NCBI GenBank assembly: GCA_031002005.1
Contig: CM061920.1
Coordinates: forward strand, 116,674,095-116,738,094
DNA length: 64,000 nt
Origin: Vandiemenella viatica
Taxonomy: Eukaryota > Arthropoda > Insecta > Orthoptera > Morabidae
Direction: 5' to 3'
Shown in pieces: positions 54,535-64,000 of this stretch. Every line of letters starts with the position of its first letter. Position 1 is the stretch's first letter. The notes beneath the pieces were generated by a model that did not search any database, was not told the DNA's origin, and was given only the letters and a program-made list of their open reading frames with translations. The translations under genes were made by a program, and so were the position numbers.

Positions 54535-54781
54535 ACTGTATGTAACCTATATCATCCGTTAACACATCGATCTTCATCGCATTATTAGCGAAGATTGTGG
54601 TTAGACTGAAATGCGACCTGCATCAAGTAGACAACTGAAACGTTTCACTACATCTCAATGGACGAGAAATTACAGCACATTGAGCTTTATTTCAAAACAA
54701 TTCTGATTAGGTATGCAAGTAAACAGAAATTAATTGCCAGAATACTCCAAACCCGTCATTTTTGACGGGCTTTGTGGCTAG

Positions 54782-56264
54782 TCTATTATATAAAAATCAA
54801 TGTCTGTCTGTCTGTCTGTTTGTCCTCTATGCGCTCCTAAACCGTTCGTCCGATTACGGTGAAACTTTGGTGAGTTGTCGAGTGCGCGTCCGGGATGGTT
54901 CCTAAGAAATAAAATTTCCAAAAAACCACCCCCCCTTCCCCATAGGACACCATAATCTAAAAACCTACAGATCTTATCCGATTTGTACGGAAATTTGCAC
55001 ACATATACTTTAAAATAAACAGAAAAAACACTGCCTACATTTGGTTTCCAAAAACGCACCCTCTTTCCTCCTTCCCACCCCTTAATTTTTACATAAATCT
55101 ACATTTTTTATCATATTTCGAAGGAACTTTGCACACAAATACCATTTAAAAAATAGAATAATACTGCAGACATTAGTTTCACATAAACCCAAACCCTCTC
55201 ACCCATTCTACCCCAAAACCACCCCCCTCTACCCCTAACACCACATAATTTATAAAACCAACAGATTTTATCCGATTTTGATGGAAATTGGCACACATTT
55301 ACTTTTAAAACAAACAGAAAAATACTGCATACCCATGGTTTTCCAAAATACAACCCCTCTCCCCCTTCCCACCCCCTTAATGAATGTACTTTTCTTTGTA
55401 TCTCCTCTATGCGCTACTAAACCGTTCATCCGATTACTGTAAAACTTTGGTGAGTTGTAAAGTGTGCACCCGGGATGGTTCCTAAGAAATATAATTTCCA
55501 AAAAACCACCTCCTCTTCCCCATACCACCTCATAATTTTAAAAACCTACATATTTTATCCGATTTTGATGAAAATTTGAACACATGTATTTTAAAACAAA
55601 CAGAAAAATACTGCCTAGCTTTGGTTTCCAAGAACGCATCCCTTTCCCTCTTCCCACCCCTTAAATTTTACACAAACCCACACTTTTTATCAGATTTGGA
55701 AGGAACTTTGCACGCATATACTATAAAAAAAAATTAGTAGACATTAGGTTTTACAAAAACCCAACCCCTCTCACCCGTTCTACCCCCTAGCACCCCATAA
55801 TTTAAAAAACACACAGATTTTATCCAATTTTGATGGAAATATGCACAGATATATTTTAATACAAACAGAAAAATACTGTCTACATATGGTTTCAAGAATC
55901 CAACCCCTCTTCTCTTTTACATCCCTTAAATTTTTGCGAATGTCTTTTATACAAAGCTAGAAATGTAACCCGATTTTGAAGGAACTTTGCTTACATATAC
56001 TGTAAGACAAACAGAAAAATAATGACTTTGCCAAAGTCCATCCCTCTCCCCTTTTACCACCTCCCCTCTGAATTTCCAATGATTTTTATTGAAACTCACA
56101 ATTTTTATCCGATTACTGTGAAACCTATGTGAGTTGTCGAGTGCACCTCGGAGAAGGTTCCTAACAAACAAAATTCCGAATAACCACCCCTCCATCACTT
56201 TACAACCCTTAATTTAAACATACCCAGATTTAATCATATATAGAGCAAAATTTGCACATGTGTA
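54782..56264 (+). mobile_element. Helitron B, 5' part, with internal tandem repeats
   Basis: It starts TCTATTATATAAAAATCAATG exactly after the CTAG of Helitron A. A (TGTC)n tract (54802-54821) follows, then AAACCGTTCGTCCGATTACG and a diverged tandem series with AGATTTTATCCGATTTTGAT, GGAAATTTGCACACAT, ACAAACAGAAAAATACTG and poly-pyrimidine/CACCCC blocks (near 54970, 55100, 55265, 55555, 55690, 55817, 55960). This is typical of 5' sequence of arthropod Helitrons. The series is cut by the Tigger-like element and gap; no 3' end is seen. Confidence 0.7.
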
Positions 56265-56638
56265 CAGTAGAACCCTAATTATCCGAATCAATTGGGACCG
56301 GACCCCATTCGGATAATCGAAAATTTGGATAATTATATTTTTTCCGAAAAAGAGTCGAGTTTAATTAATTACTGTATGTATGTTGACAATGGAGAAAAAA
56401 ACTATATTTAAAGGAAAAGAGTTTTTAATTTATTGAACGGCAACACTTTTACATGTTAAGCGTAGTTACAAGTGTTGTATGTTAGTACAGTACATACCAT
56501 ACTGTAAATAAAAGTAATTGCTTGCTGAACATCTCTGTCAAAGTAAGCTGTTTGACTGTAGTCATCTGTTTTATAGCAGCAAAGTCGCTCATTCCGCTTG
56601 ACAGTGAGTAGTTTCATGTGGTATGTAGGAAGAATCAT
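56265..56638 (-). mobile_element. Tigger/pogo-like element, second copy, enters the gap
   Basis: Begins CAGTAGAACCCTAATTATCC after TA (56263-56264) and matches the element at 50557-50964 in the opposite orientation, including the C-terminal transposase scrap (here a KQMTTVKQLTLTEMFSKQ reading). The other end falls in the N run. Confidence 0.85.
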
Positions 56639-57638
56639 NNNNNNNNNNNNNNNNNNNNNNNNNNNNNNNNNNNNNNNNNNNNNNNNNNNNNNNNNNNNNN
56701 NNNNNNNNNNNNNNNNNNNNNNNNNNNNNNNNNNNNNNNNNNNNNNNNNNNNNNNNNNNNNNNNNNNNNNNNNNNNNNNNNNNNNNNNNNNNNNNNNNNN
56801 NNNNNNNNNNNNNNNNNNNNNNNNNNNNNNNNNNNNNNNNNNNNNNNNNNNNNNNNNNNNNNNNNNNNNNNNNNNNNNNNNNNNNNNNNNNNNNNNNNNN
56901 NNNNNNNNNNNNNNNNNNNNNNNNNNNNNNNNNNNNNNNNNNNNNNNNNNNNNNNNNNNNNNNNNNNNNNNNNNNNNNNNNNNNNNNNNNNNNNNNNNNN
57001 NNNNNNNNNNNNNNNNNNNNNNNNNNNNNNNNNNNNNNNNNNNNNNNNNNNNNNNNNNNNNNNNNNNNNNNNNNNNNNNNNNNNNNNNNNNNNNNNNNNN
57101 NNNNNNNNNNNNNNNNNNNNNNNNNNNNNNNNNNNNNNNNNNNNNNNNNNNNNNNNNNNNNNNNNNNNNNNNNNNNNNNNNNNNNNNNNNNNNNNNNNNN
57201 NNNNNNNNNNNNNNNNNNNNNNNNNNNNNNNNNNNNNNNNNNNNNNNNNNNNNNNNNNNNNNNNNNNNNNNNNNNNNNNNNNNNNNNNNNNNNNNNNNNN
57301 NNNNNNNNNNNNNNNNNNNNNNNNNNNNNNNNNNNNNNNNNNNNNNNNNNNNNNNNNNNNNNNNNNNNNNNNNNNNNNNNNNNNNNNNNNNNNNNNNNNN
57401 NNNNNNNNNNNNNNNNNNNNNNNNNNNNNNNNNNNNNNNNNNNNNNNNNNNNNNNNNNNNNNNNNNNNNNNNNNNNNNNNNNNNNNNNNNNNNNNNNNNN
57501 NNNNNNNNNNNNNNNNNNNNNNNNNNNNNNNNNNNNNNNNNNNNNNNNNNNNNNNNNNNNNNNNNNNNNNNNNNNNNNNNNNNNNNNNNNNNNNNNNNNN
57601 NNNNNNNNNNNNNNNNNNNNNNNNNNNNNNNNNNNNNN
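56639..57638. other. Assembly gap (1000 N)
   Basis: Exactly 1000 N's. Open frames crossing it are artefacts. The true distance is unknown. Confidence 1.
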
Positions 57639-57905
57639 CAATTTGGTTATTTAAATAATTATTATGACTAAAATAGTGATATTCGTGATTATTTTTTACT
57701 GCAGAACTCCGAACTTTCCCTCTGAGCGTCTGCGAGTTTCTTGCTGCGCGGGCTCATTTTTTAGTCTTGGGTAAAGTGCTGGGTATGAGAGGTCTATTTT
57801 ATCATGAATTTAGTGTACCACCTACCAGTTATGCTGTCCCATGCGGTATTCGTGTCTAGAACGAAGCATAATCGTAAGGCGAGGGGTCTCTCGAATTCTG
57901 TCCCC
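57639..57905. other. Unassigned segment between gap and copia fragment
   Basis: A GC-mixed stretch with no recognised family. It is fused in frame to the copia integrase on the minus strand (57794-57905 reads ERPLALRLCFVLDTNTAWDS and so on), which is not copia-like. Confidence 0.35.
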
Positions 57906-58318
57906 GACTGTACATAGGGAGAGCAAACATTTAAAACAATTCCTTTTTCATTTACAAATCGATAAACATCTGAATTTAAATATTCCTTTCCATTATCACA
58001 TCTCAGTTTCTTAATAGTTTCACCTGCCAAATTTTCAATTTCATTTACATATGCCACTAGACAATCATAAACTTGATTTTAGATTTGATAGTGTAAACAC
58101 GAGCTGCTTTGCTATAATCATCTATAAAGCTTAGAAAGTATCTTTCACCATTCATACCAAGGGTTGAGTGAGGCCCATATAAATCAGTGTGAAATAATTT
58201 CTAAAATCCCTTTTGTTTTGCTTCAAAAGGTAAATTGTACATTTTTTTTTCAATACAAACTTTACACTTCATATATTCAGACTCTAAACTTTTAGGTAAA
58301 CCAAATGCTAATTGATCT
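57906..58318 (-). pseudogene. copia integrase core fragment
   Basis: Frames on the minus strand give KLFHTDLYGPHSTLGMNGER, FLSFIDDYSKAARVY and LRCDNGKEYLN-DVYRFVNE, then GIVLNVCSPYVQ. The first and second catalytic Asp (HTD and CDNG) are present. The Glu in the usual NGVAER motif is missing because unrelated sequence begins after PYVQ. At least two frameshifts. Confidence 0.8.
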
Positions 58319-59188
58319 TTACACAAAGAATTTAAAATAGTTAAAATTTACATTACCCAATGTGCGATGCCATCTCTCCTTTTCAGTCATAGAATCACTG
58401 CTACTCTCAATATTTGCATTAACATCTTTCTTAAAAATACTACTTGTCATTTTATACAGATTACCTTCCTTCATAGCAATTACAATTAGCCCTTTATTTT
58501 TTTCAAAAACTTTTGAAACATTTCCAACAGATACACTCTTGTGCTTGTCTGTTACTTTCGCATAACTAATCAAGTTTCTATTCATGTCTTTAAGATAAAA
58601 ATACATTTTCCATATTAATTTGAATGATTTATTATAAACTGTAAAATAACTAACTACATTTCCTATTTTAGTTGCTTTCAAAATTTTCTCATCAGCAATC
58701 TTTATTTCTACAGGTTGTTCCAAAGTTACACACTCAGAAAAATACTCTTCATTATTTACAACATGATCAGTACAACCACTATCCATTAACCAATCTATTT
58801 TGATCTGTTCTTTGTTACATGTGTTCATTTTATTTTGCACCATCAAGGTCCTAACCTCTGTTACAAAACTGCTCGTAGCACTTTCACTATACCGGTATTT
58901 TTGACCATGCCGATACTGGCCGTTTCTGGATCCATGCTGCTTACTTCCGCTCAACGTTTGATCGTTGTTGTGACCTCTGAAGGTTCCACGTAGATGATTA
59001 TTTCCTCTGCTGCTTCTTTGATATTGCCTGGTGTGATTCCTTGTGCCTCTTTCATTTACTTCACTTCGACGACAATCCTTCTGGAAATGACCTCTTCTTC
59101 CGCAACCCCAACACAATTGTTCCTGACGACTCGTACCAGATTTTCTCACACTATGGAATGCATTTTTTTTTTTTTTTTTTTTACACAT
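58319..59188 (-). pseudogene. copia pol start: zinc knuckle, protease, GAG-pre-integrase
   Basis: A 289-codon open frame (apparent start in the A-run) with CWGCGRRGHFQKDC (CCHC zinc knuckle), an Arg/Gly/Asn-rich linker, DWLMDSGCTDHVVNN (copia aspartic protease active site, DSG), MNRNLISYAKV, and ERWHRTLGNVNFNYFKFF (GAG-pre-integrase HR-LGH with His changed to Asn). Gag and this frame are joined across a run of about 22 A's on the coding strand, so the apparent frame change could be slippage of the A-run. Ends at a stop at 58319. Confidence 0.85.
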
Positions 59189-59817
59189 TCACTTTCACCT
59201 TTGTCTTTCAAGTCCATTAGTCGAATTTTACTTTTAACACATTCAACAATTTGATCTTCTTCTTTCAAAACATCGACAAAATCACCGATGTAGCCCAATG
59301 AATCCGGCAAAGTTCTTAGTATGTAGTTTAATTTTTCTTTCTTAGTCACTTTAGCCCCAGCTGCTTTCAATTCGTTCACTGTCTTTTCAAAATCACTAAA
59401 GAATGTCGCTGTTTCATTGTAGTCTTTCAACTTTAATTTTTCCAATTTGTTTTTACAAATTATTTGGAATGCAGTCGATTCCTTTGAGTATAATTCGTCA
59501 AACTTTGTCATTATTTCATAAGCATTTACTTTATCACTCACAAACTCAAGTTGCTTATTCGTAATAGCAACATAGATGTAGTTTGCTGCCTTCAGATTTT
59601 CTTCTTCCCAAGTTTCTGCATTATTCATACTTGTTTTCTCTCTTGAAGCGACTGTATAACATTTCTTTATCTTTAGATTCATCGTTATTCTTTTCTTCCA
59701 ATTTCCATAGTCCTCGCCGTTAAAAACCGGTATAACAATGTCTGACATATTTACTTCAAATTTTCTTAAATACTCGACAGCACTTTTCCTTTCCATAAGC
59801 CACAGACCTTTTGTCAA
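59146..59817 (-). pseudogene. copia gag
   Basis: A 223-codon open frame with FNGEDYGNWKKRITMNLKIK, NAETWEEENLKAANYIYVAI, FDELYSKESTAFQI, KLEKLKLKDYNETATFFSDF, ELKAAGAKVTKKEKLNYILR and TLPDSLGYIGDFVDVL, the order of the copia gag (UBN2-type) domain: W…A…LYxKES…L..L…T…F…L…G…LL.LP. It runs into the A-run at 59161-59182. The apparent start at 59817 is close behind the primer-binding site. It is nearly intact. Confidence 0.9.
59161..59182. repeat. Homopolymer T22 (A22 on copia coding strand)
   Basis: Lies at the boundary between gag and the zinc knuckle. The reading frame changes here. Sequencing or assembly length errors are likely in such a run. Confidence 0.9.
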
Positions 59818-59821
59818 CCAC

Positions 59822-59833
59822 GCTCTGCTACCA
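59822..59833 (-). other. copia primer-binding site for initiator-Met tRNA
   Basis: On the minus strand TGGTAGCAGAGC, complementary to the 3' terminal CCA and acceptor stem of insect initiator-Met tRNA (12 bases). It follows directly after the LTR end …TTAACA. Confidence 0.8.
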
Positions 59834-59940
59834 TGTTAATTATGTTAATCATACTATACGGTCTGTAATTGTTCTTTTATTTAGGCACGCACACATTACA
59901 ATTCATAACTACATGTTCACTTCACAATAGTCAGACTACA
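59834..59940 (-). repeat. copia 5' LTR, 107 bp
   Basis: On the minus strand it starts TGTAGTCTGAC, ends TTAACA and contains AATAAA (a possible poly(A) signal). TGT…ACA ends with adjacent primer site define it. Right of it, ACTAC is a possible 5-bp target duplication (the same place in the big repeat, 192-196, reads ACCAC). The LTR is unusually short for copia; the other LTR is not in view to confirm the ends. Confidence 0.7.
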
Positions 59941-59970
59941 ACTACTCTTTGATGTACATCTCCAAAGATA

Positions 59971-60654
59971 CGAGGCGCGTCCAGAAAGTAAGTTCCGTTT
60001 CAATTTTTCTCCGCTGCAGCGCTGCGATTGCAGTTCCGCACATGCGCTGTAGACGATGTGTATCAAGGGGAAGAACGTGCGCCATTTGAAGATCAGTTAC
60101 GTACGCTTTGTTGTGCTTGTTTGAAATGTCGGCGTTGATTGAAAATCCCGCCGTCTGTGAAATCAGGTCTGTGATTCGGTTTCTGAGTGCGAGGAAAGTG
60201 AAACCAAGTGAAATTTATCAGCAAATTTGCGATGTTTACGGACCAAATGCGATGAGTGATTCGATGGTGAGAAGATGGGTCCGACAGTTCAATGGCGGGC
60301 GTAGTGATGTGCACGACGAAGAACGAAGTGGGCGTCCACCTTTGGTTACAGAAGAACTGGCAAGACTTTCATCTGTTCTTACATCCCAAGTCTTTCCTTG
60401 GCGGTCATCACTTCACCAATGACGACGAGCTGAAAGAAACTGTTTCCAACTGGTTGAAGACACAGGCGGCAGATTTCTATGAAGAAGGTATACAAAACCT
60501 GGTGCCACGCTATGACAAATGCCTGCAAAATTTCGGCAGTTATGTGGAAAAGTAGTTTAAGAGTTGTATAATTTTGTGCAATAAAAATTTCTTCTGTATC
60601 TGTGTACAATTTCATTTGATTACCAAACGGAACTTACTTTCTGGACGCGCCTCG
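59971..60654 (+). mobile_element. Internally deleted mariner, 684 bp
   Basis: Ends CGAGGCGCGTCCAGAAAGTA and TACTTTCTGGACGCGCCTCG are inverted repeats (about 30 bp, near perfect), with TA on both sides (59969-59970, 60655-60656). The empty site in copy 1 (AAAGATATATTAAG at 210-223) has the single TA target. It contains the two transposase ends but not the catalytic centre. Confidence 0.97.
60108..60555 (+). pseudogene. mariner transposase with catalytic core deleted
   Basis: N-terminal part (60108-60375 or so): CEIRSVIRFLSARKVKPSEI, SDSMVRRWVRQFNGGRSDVH and DEERSGRPPLVTEE, the paired helix-turn-helix and GRP linker. It then switches frame to FLGGHHFTNDDELKETVSNW, LKTQAADFYEEGIQNLVPRY and DKCLQNFGSYVEK, the C-terminal end, with a stop at 60553-60555. 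The D,D34D catalytic region is missing, so the protein could at most bind ends. The deletion junction is near 60375. Confidence 0.9.
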
Positions 60655-61580
60655 TATTTTAAGTACTAGAACATTCTTCTCTGTAAACAATACCAGATCA
60701 AGTCAGATATAAATGCACTATACTCAACAGCACTATCAGCTTTTATACTATATTTCCCACAAACCTCTAACAATGCACTATATCCTAATTATTCTTTAAA
60801 ATTTCTGTTCGCGTACTCTTTTTGGTTTCACCTTCAAAATGCAGTATGTTGCCGATATGTCGCAATCAGATACGAATTTTCTGCTCATCTTACTTAACTT
60901 GTTAGACACTCAGCAAGTCTAATCTGCCGCGAGTAAATTCTTAAGTGAGATATCTGTGTGTATGGTTACCGTCGCGCATGCTCACCACGTTCAAATCTGT
61001 AATTATTATTATTGGTTTGTGATGCGGCTTGTCATTAGACAATTAACATACACATTTTATCGTCTACATGGATCGCCACGGAATTGCTGGCGCACAAATG
61101 TGTGTGTGTATGCCTAGCTAATAATACGCGACCTGCCCCAGATTTTTTGTACAAGAATCGGCAAAACAAACAATCCTACACTATCAAAATTCTTCACAAC
61201 AATCAATCAATACAAAATATTAATTAAAATGAATTTGAATTGATTTTAAATGATGCGAAAAATTACTAAATACATGAGTACGGCCAAAATCGAGTAAGTC
61301 AAATTCGATGATGGATTCTTATGTAATACGACGAACAAAATAAAGAATAAAATTTTTCGATATCTTGCTTAGTTTTCGGGATATATTGTCTCCAAATTGA
61401 GGCGATTGGAGTAGGACGCGGCCTGGATCAAAAATTAATTCTGCGAAAGCCACAATGAATTACATGATGGACATGCAGAATGGATATTTCAGTTTTAGTA
61501 CTACCACTTGTGGTTAGGTTGAAATGCGGCCTAGACCAGAATAAAAATAGTTATCTTTTTACCATACATCGTTAGCTTAT

Positions 61581-61769
61581 TTGGGAATAGCTGGAAGTAA
61601 TTTCCATCGGGATACACGTTTTGTCACTAGCATGGTTCTCATGAAATTACTAATAATAATAGATAAATTCTTTGCCCCTTCTGGAGCAACAAAACCATTC
61701 TGGTACAGACTGCATTTAGACCTAACCACAATCTCCATTAAATTGCCTCTACAGAATCAAACTATGTAG
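61581..61769 (+). other. 62-aa open frame, repeat copy 2
   Basis: Counterpart of 1134-1322, four residues different. No domain recognised. Confidence 0.2.
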
Positions 61770-62296
61770 ACACACTCACACACATATATTTGAATCGCAA
61801 ACTGCATTTGGGGTAACAACACAGTTTGCTTCATCAAGATTCCTAGATTCCATAGCATAATTTAACACATTTAATTTCATCATACACTGTCAGTATAAAC
61901 TGCAACGTGGCGAAAGAAATCGTAATACTAAATTCACTGAATCGCTATGTAAAAATCACCCCTTTAAATATCATTTTCAACACTCGTTAAAAAGTAATGC
62001 AATTCTGTTATGTGCAAAATAACAAGGTATGCTGATTTTCTACACTACACCAACAAAAATTTGAGAACAAAGTCATCCCATTGAGAGCTATGACTAAATA
62101 TTTATTGACAGTCACCAAAGTTTGCAATTCCTACTGTACACTTCAAGAACAATTATTAGAATGCAACTTACTTATGAAATGATATTCCAGATTCTTTCCT
62201 CTCTTGCCTATTTGTGCAACCGTATGCAACACAAGATGGCAGTATAAAAAACTTAGACACATTACAAAATAAAATAATCACAGCATCAAACATAAT

Positions 62297-62596
62297 GTGA
62301 ACTTTGCATTTGTATGGGTTCGCAATATGGCCGCTGCCGCCACCACGCATGCGCGAGAGTTTCAAGCCGGCGTCACAGATTTAACGTCACTTCTCCTCCA
62401 TATATTTCCTTCCTCCATGGCCTCTCCCTCGTGCAATATGACGCATGTCTCTGACGACCAAAAGTTGAACAGGTGTGGCAACTGGACATACCTAAGAATC
62501 ACTTTAAGGTTTCTGAGCAACGAAACACTCGCGCACTTGGAATTAGTCTTCCTTAGTGTCAATAAAAACAACGTTAAATGTAATTTTTCGTCATGA
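62297..62596 (+). other. 99-aa open frame, repeat copy 2
   Basis: Counterpart of 1842-2141, with about five amino-acid changes and no gaps. The GC-rich start with GCATGCGC is kept. Confidence 0.25.
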
Positions 62597-62856
62597 CTGA
62601 CATCAGGAGTTCATGTCAGTGTAGCGGAAAAGTATTTAGTCAAAATTTAGTCAAAATTTTACTATGACTTCATTCGTTTTGAATACATTTGCCAAAATAA
62701 TAGAATTTAGTCTCCTTATTAACAACATGCCAGAGATGCTCCATTATCACAGAGTCATATTTTCGTAGCACTTGCAATATACCCAGTAAGCTATCATTGT
62801 TAGAAGTGTTTAGTGTTTCAGATCCAAAGCTTCCTACGAACTAGAAATAATTGCAT

Positions 62857-63488
62857 TTAAAACTTTGGACACCATTCACTTGAGGATAGCAACCCACCGT
62901 GATTTTTCGCCTTCAGTCTGTATTTGCAAATGCTTGTCTTGAAGTTCTTTGTCCGAATCAACGCTTCTGTAAAACTGAGCAAAGTGTGCTGGTGATTTGA
63001 GTAAGTTTCATGCGGTTTGAGATGCTCTGATAAGTAGCTCGAGTCATCAAATCCTTCTTTTCCCAAATAAACAACAGAAAAAGCAATATACTTTATCTGC
63101 AAATTTAGATCAACCAAGTTATATTCTCTTTTTTTTTATTTGACATTGCTCTTTGAACATGCGTATTAGAAAAATCACGTTGATGATTTTCTTCTTGGAT
63201 TTTTTTGTTGCTCGAATAATTATTTCATCTGTGGCTGCGGAATCAATGAGAGACAATTTTGAAATATCATCACGATTTGTACTTTGAAAAGGTGACGTTG
63301 GTTGTATGTTTTGTACACCTCATTCTGTAAACTTTTGAACTGCAGAACACGTACCAGACATGCTTTTTATCATCATGAGCCTTGTCTGAAGAACTTTTAC
63401 TAAATAAATTTTCTTCCGTTGCGTGTTGAACTAGTTCTGGTGACGACGATTCAGATGACTTCTCAACTCTAATAAATTTTGCAAGCAA
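62857..63488 (-). pseudogene. hAT transposase TTF zinc-finger fragment, copy 2
   Basis: Counterpart of 2364-2981 with YLSEHLKPHETYSNHQ and the Ser-rich upstream piece retained. The frames have further changes and the first Met of the finger frame is lost. Inactive. Confidence 0.6.
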
Positions 63489-64000
63489 TTTTTAAGCCTT
63501 CTCAATTTCGCCTTGGTTTTGTTTTCTTTTGTTAAGTATTGTGCGCCAGATTAGTTTTTGTAGGTAGCGACATATCTGTAAAAGATACATTATGCTTTGT
63601 AAATATTTACGATACTATAGTTAATTGTAATCACCGAGGGTTTTATATAGTGGAAATAGATAAGTAGGTTGAATCTCGCCCCATGCACATGCTCCCACTT
63701 GCGAATGAACTGACTGCAGCCCCAAAGAAAGGAAACAGGTGCGGGAGACGCGGCACTGGAGGGTGATAACTTTGGGACGAGTTGTGATTTTTATTATTCG
63801 AGTAACTCGAACTGACTCGAATCACAACTCGAATTGACTCTATTCTAAGATAAAACATGACTATGCATTAAGCTGAAATTGTTACTTCTATAAACTCTTC
63901 TGGATGATGTGTGTTAAAATAATATGTGAACAGCAAGGTGGGTTATTATACAATTTATTTTTCATTTTTTACGCACAAGATCTCTCGCTGCATTTTCGGC

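Larger units (their letters stand above)
51818..54781 (+). mobile_element. Non-autonomous Helitron A, 2.96 kb
   Basis: Proposed 5' end A|TCTATTAGTATAATACAC at 51818. The 3' end is strong: stem CCCGTCA (54752-54758) / TGACGGG (54763-54769) with a four-T loop, eight bases, then CTAG (54778-54781). Internally, 51935-52746 is repeated in diverged form from 52747 onward (shared GTTATTTAATA-CATTTC-AGCA, GAATAAATTAACT, TTGAAATGCAACCTGGAC, GACAACTGAAGC-TTT). Two MITEs inserted in the second half account for much of the extra length. No helicase coding sequence. Confidence 0.7.
57906..59833 (-). mobile_element. Ty1/copia retrotransposon, 5' internal region (gag to mid-integrase)
   Basis: Minus strand, in order: primer-binding site (59822-59833), gag (59817-59146), zinc knuckle and protease (59188 down), GAG-pre-integrase, integrase core to about 57906, where the family match ends. 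The integrase's final Glu region, reverse transcriptase, RNase H and the 3' LTR are missing here. Confidence 0.9.
59941..64000 (-). mobile_element. Decayed hAT-like element, copy 2 of the >3.3-kb repeat
   Basis: Matches 192-3498 throughout, in the same orientation, continuing to the end of the window. Differences are the mariner at 59971-60654, a ~52-bp stretch around 62751-62802 absent from copy 1, a 13-bp stretch at about 60944 and scattered substitutions. The copia LTR lies at its left edge. Confidence 0.85.

Noticed and set aside
54790..56200. Minus-strand open frames of 80-93 codons resembling each other (GGGFLEI-FLRNHPG)
   Set aside because: Similarity comes from the tandem non-coding repeats of Helitron B; the frames shift from repeat to repeat.
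56589..57671. Open frames of about 350 codons across 56589-57671 on both strands
   Set aside because: They consist almost wholly of the 1000-N assembly gap.

Overview
This window is animal nuclear DNA, AT-rich, intron-bearing and crowded with transposable elements. The mix of families (Penelope-like elements with a GIY-YIG domain, several LINE families, mariner, hAT, Tigger/pogo-like, Harbinger, Helitrons, a copia element primed by initiator-Met tRNA, and arthropod-type SINEs) suggests an insert from an arthropod, most likely an insect with a large genome. I cannot name the species. I see no bacterial-style genes, operons or CRISPR.

The only convincing host gene is a mitochondrial carrier of the SLC25A34/35 type on the + strand. 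Its last three coding exons are at 34541-34760, 41417-41531 and 41616-41839, with matching splice phases. The first exons were not found in the window. Its 6.7-kb intron holds a complete non-autonomous Helitron (34916-36526), which itself carries a 596-bp long-inverted-repeat element (35512-36107), and a 159-bp hAT MITE.

Layout. 0-5.9 kb: copy 1 of a >3.3-kb repeat, apparently a decayed hAT element, then a LINE tail interrupted by a Penelope fragment. 5.9-9.8 kb: a 3.84-kb hAT element with an 8-bp target duplication, containing a SINE and a LINE. 9.8-13.4 kb: direct repeats, SINE, LINE scraps, a minisatellite and a Penelope reverse-transcriptase fragment. 13.4-16.6 kb: a ~170-bp satellite-like array split by a 1285-bp solo-LTR-like insertion. 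18.7-26.8 kb: a macro-repeat of about 0.85 kb broken up by a MITE, a Penelope 3' piece, a 3.7-kb LINE and a mariner fragment. 26.9-31.8 kb: a foldback element and two copies of a second LINE family. 32.2-34.4 kb: an element with ~300-bp terminal inverted repeats around a decayed, unnamed protein family. 34.5-42.6 kb: the SLC25 gene. 43-51.8 kb: LINE/hAT nest, Harbinger remnant, another LINE with a Tigger-like insertion. 51.8-56.3 kb: two Helitrons head to tail. 56.6-57.6 kb: a 1000-N assembly gap. 57.9-59.9 kb: a copia gag-pol fragment and LTR on the minus strand. 59.9-64 kb: copy 2 of the opening repeat, carrying an internally deleted mariner.

Most coding sequence is therefore transposon-derived and broken. 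Several insertions can be ordered in time because target duplications or interrupted ORFs show which element landed in which. The most unusual item is the long-TIR element at 32.2-34.4 kb; the two same-length foldback MITEs and the exact Helitron-Helitron junction come next. All family assignments are from motifs read by eye; no database search was possible.
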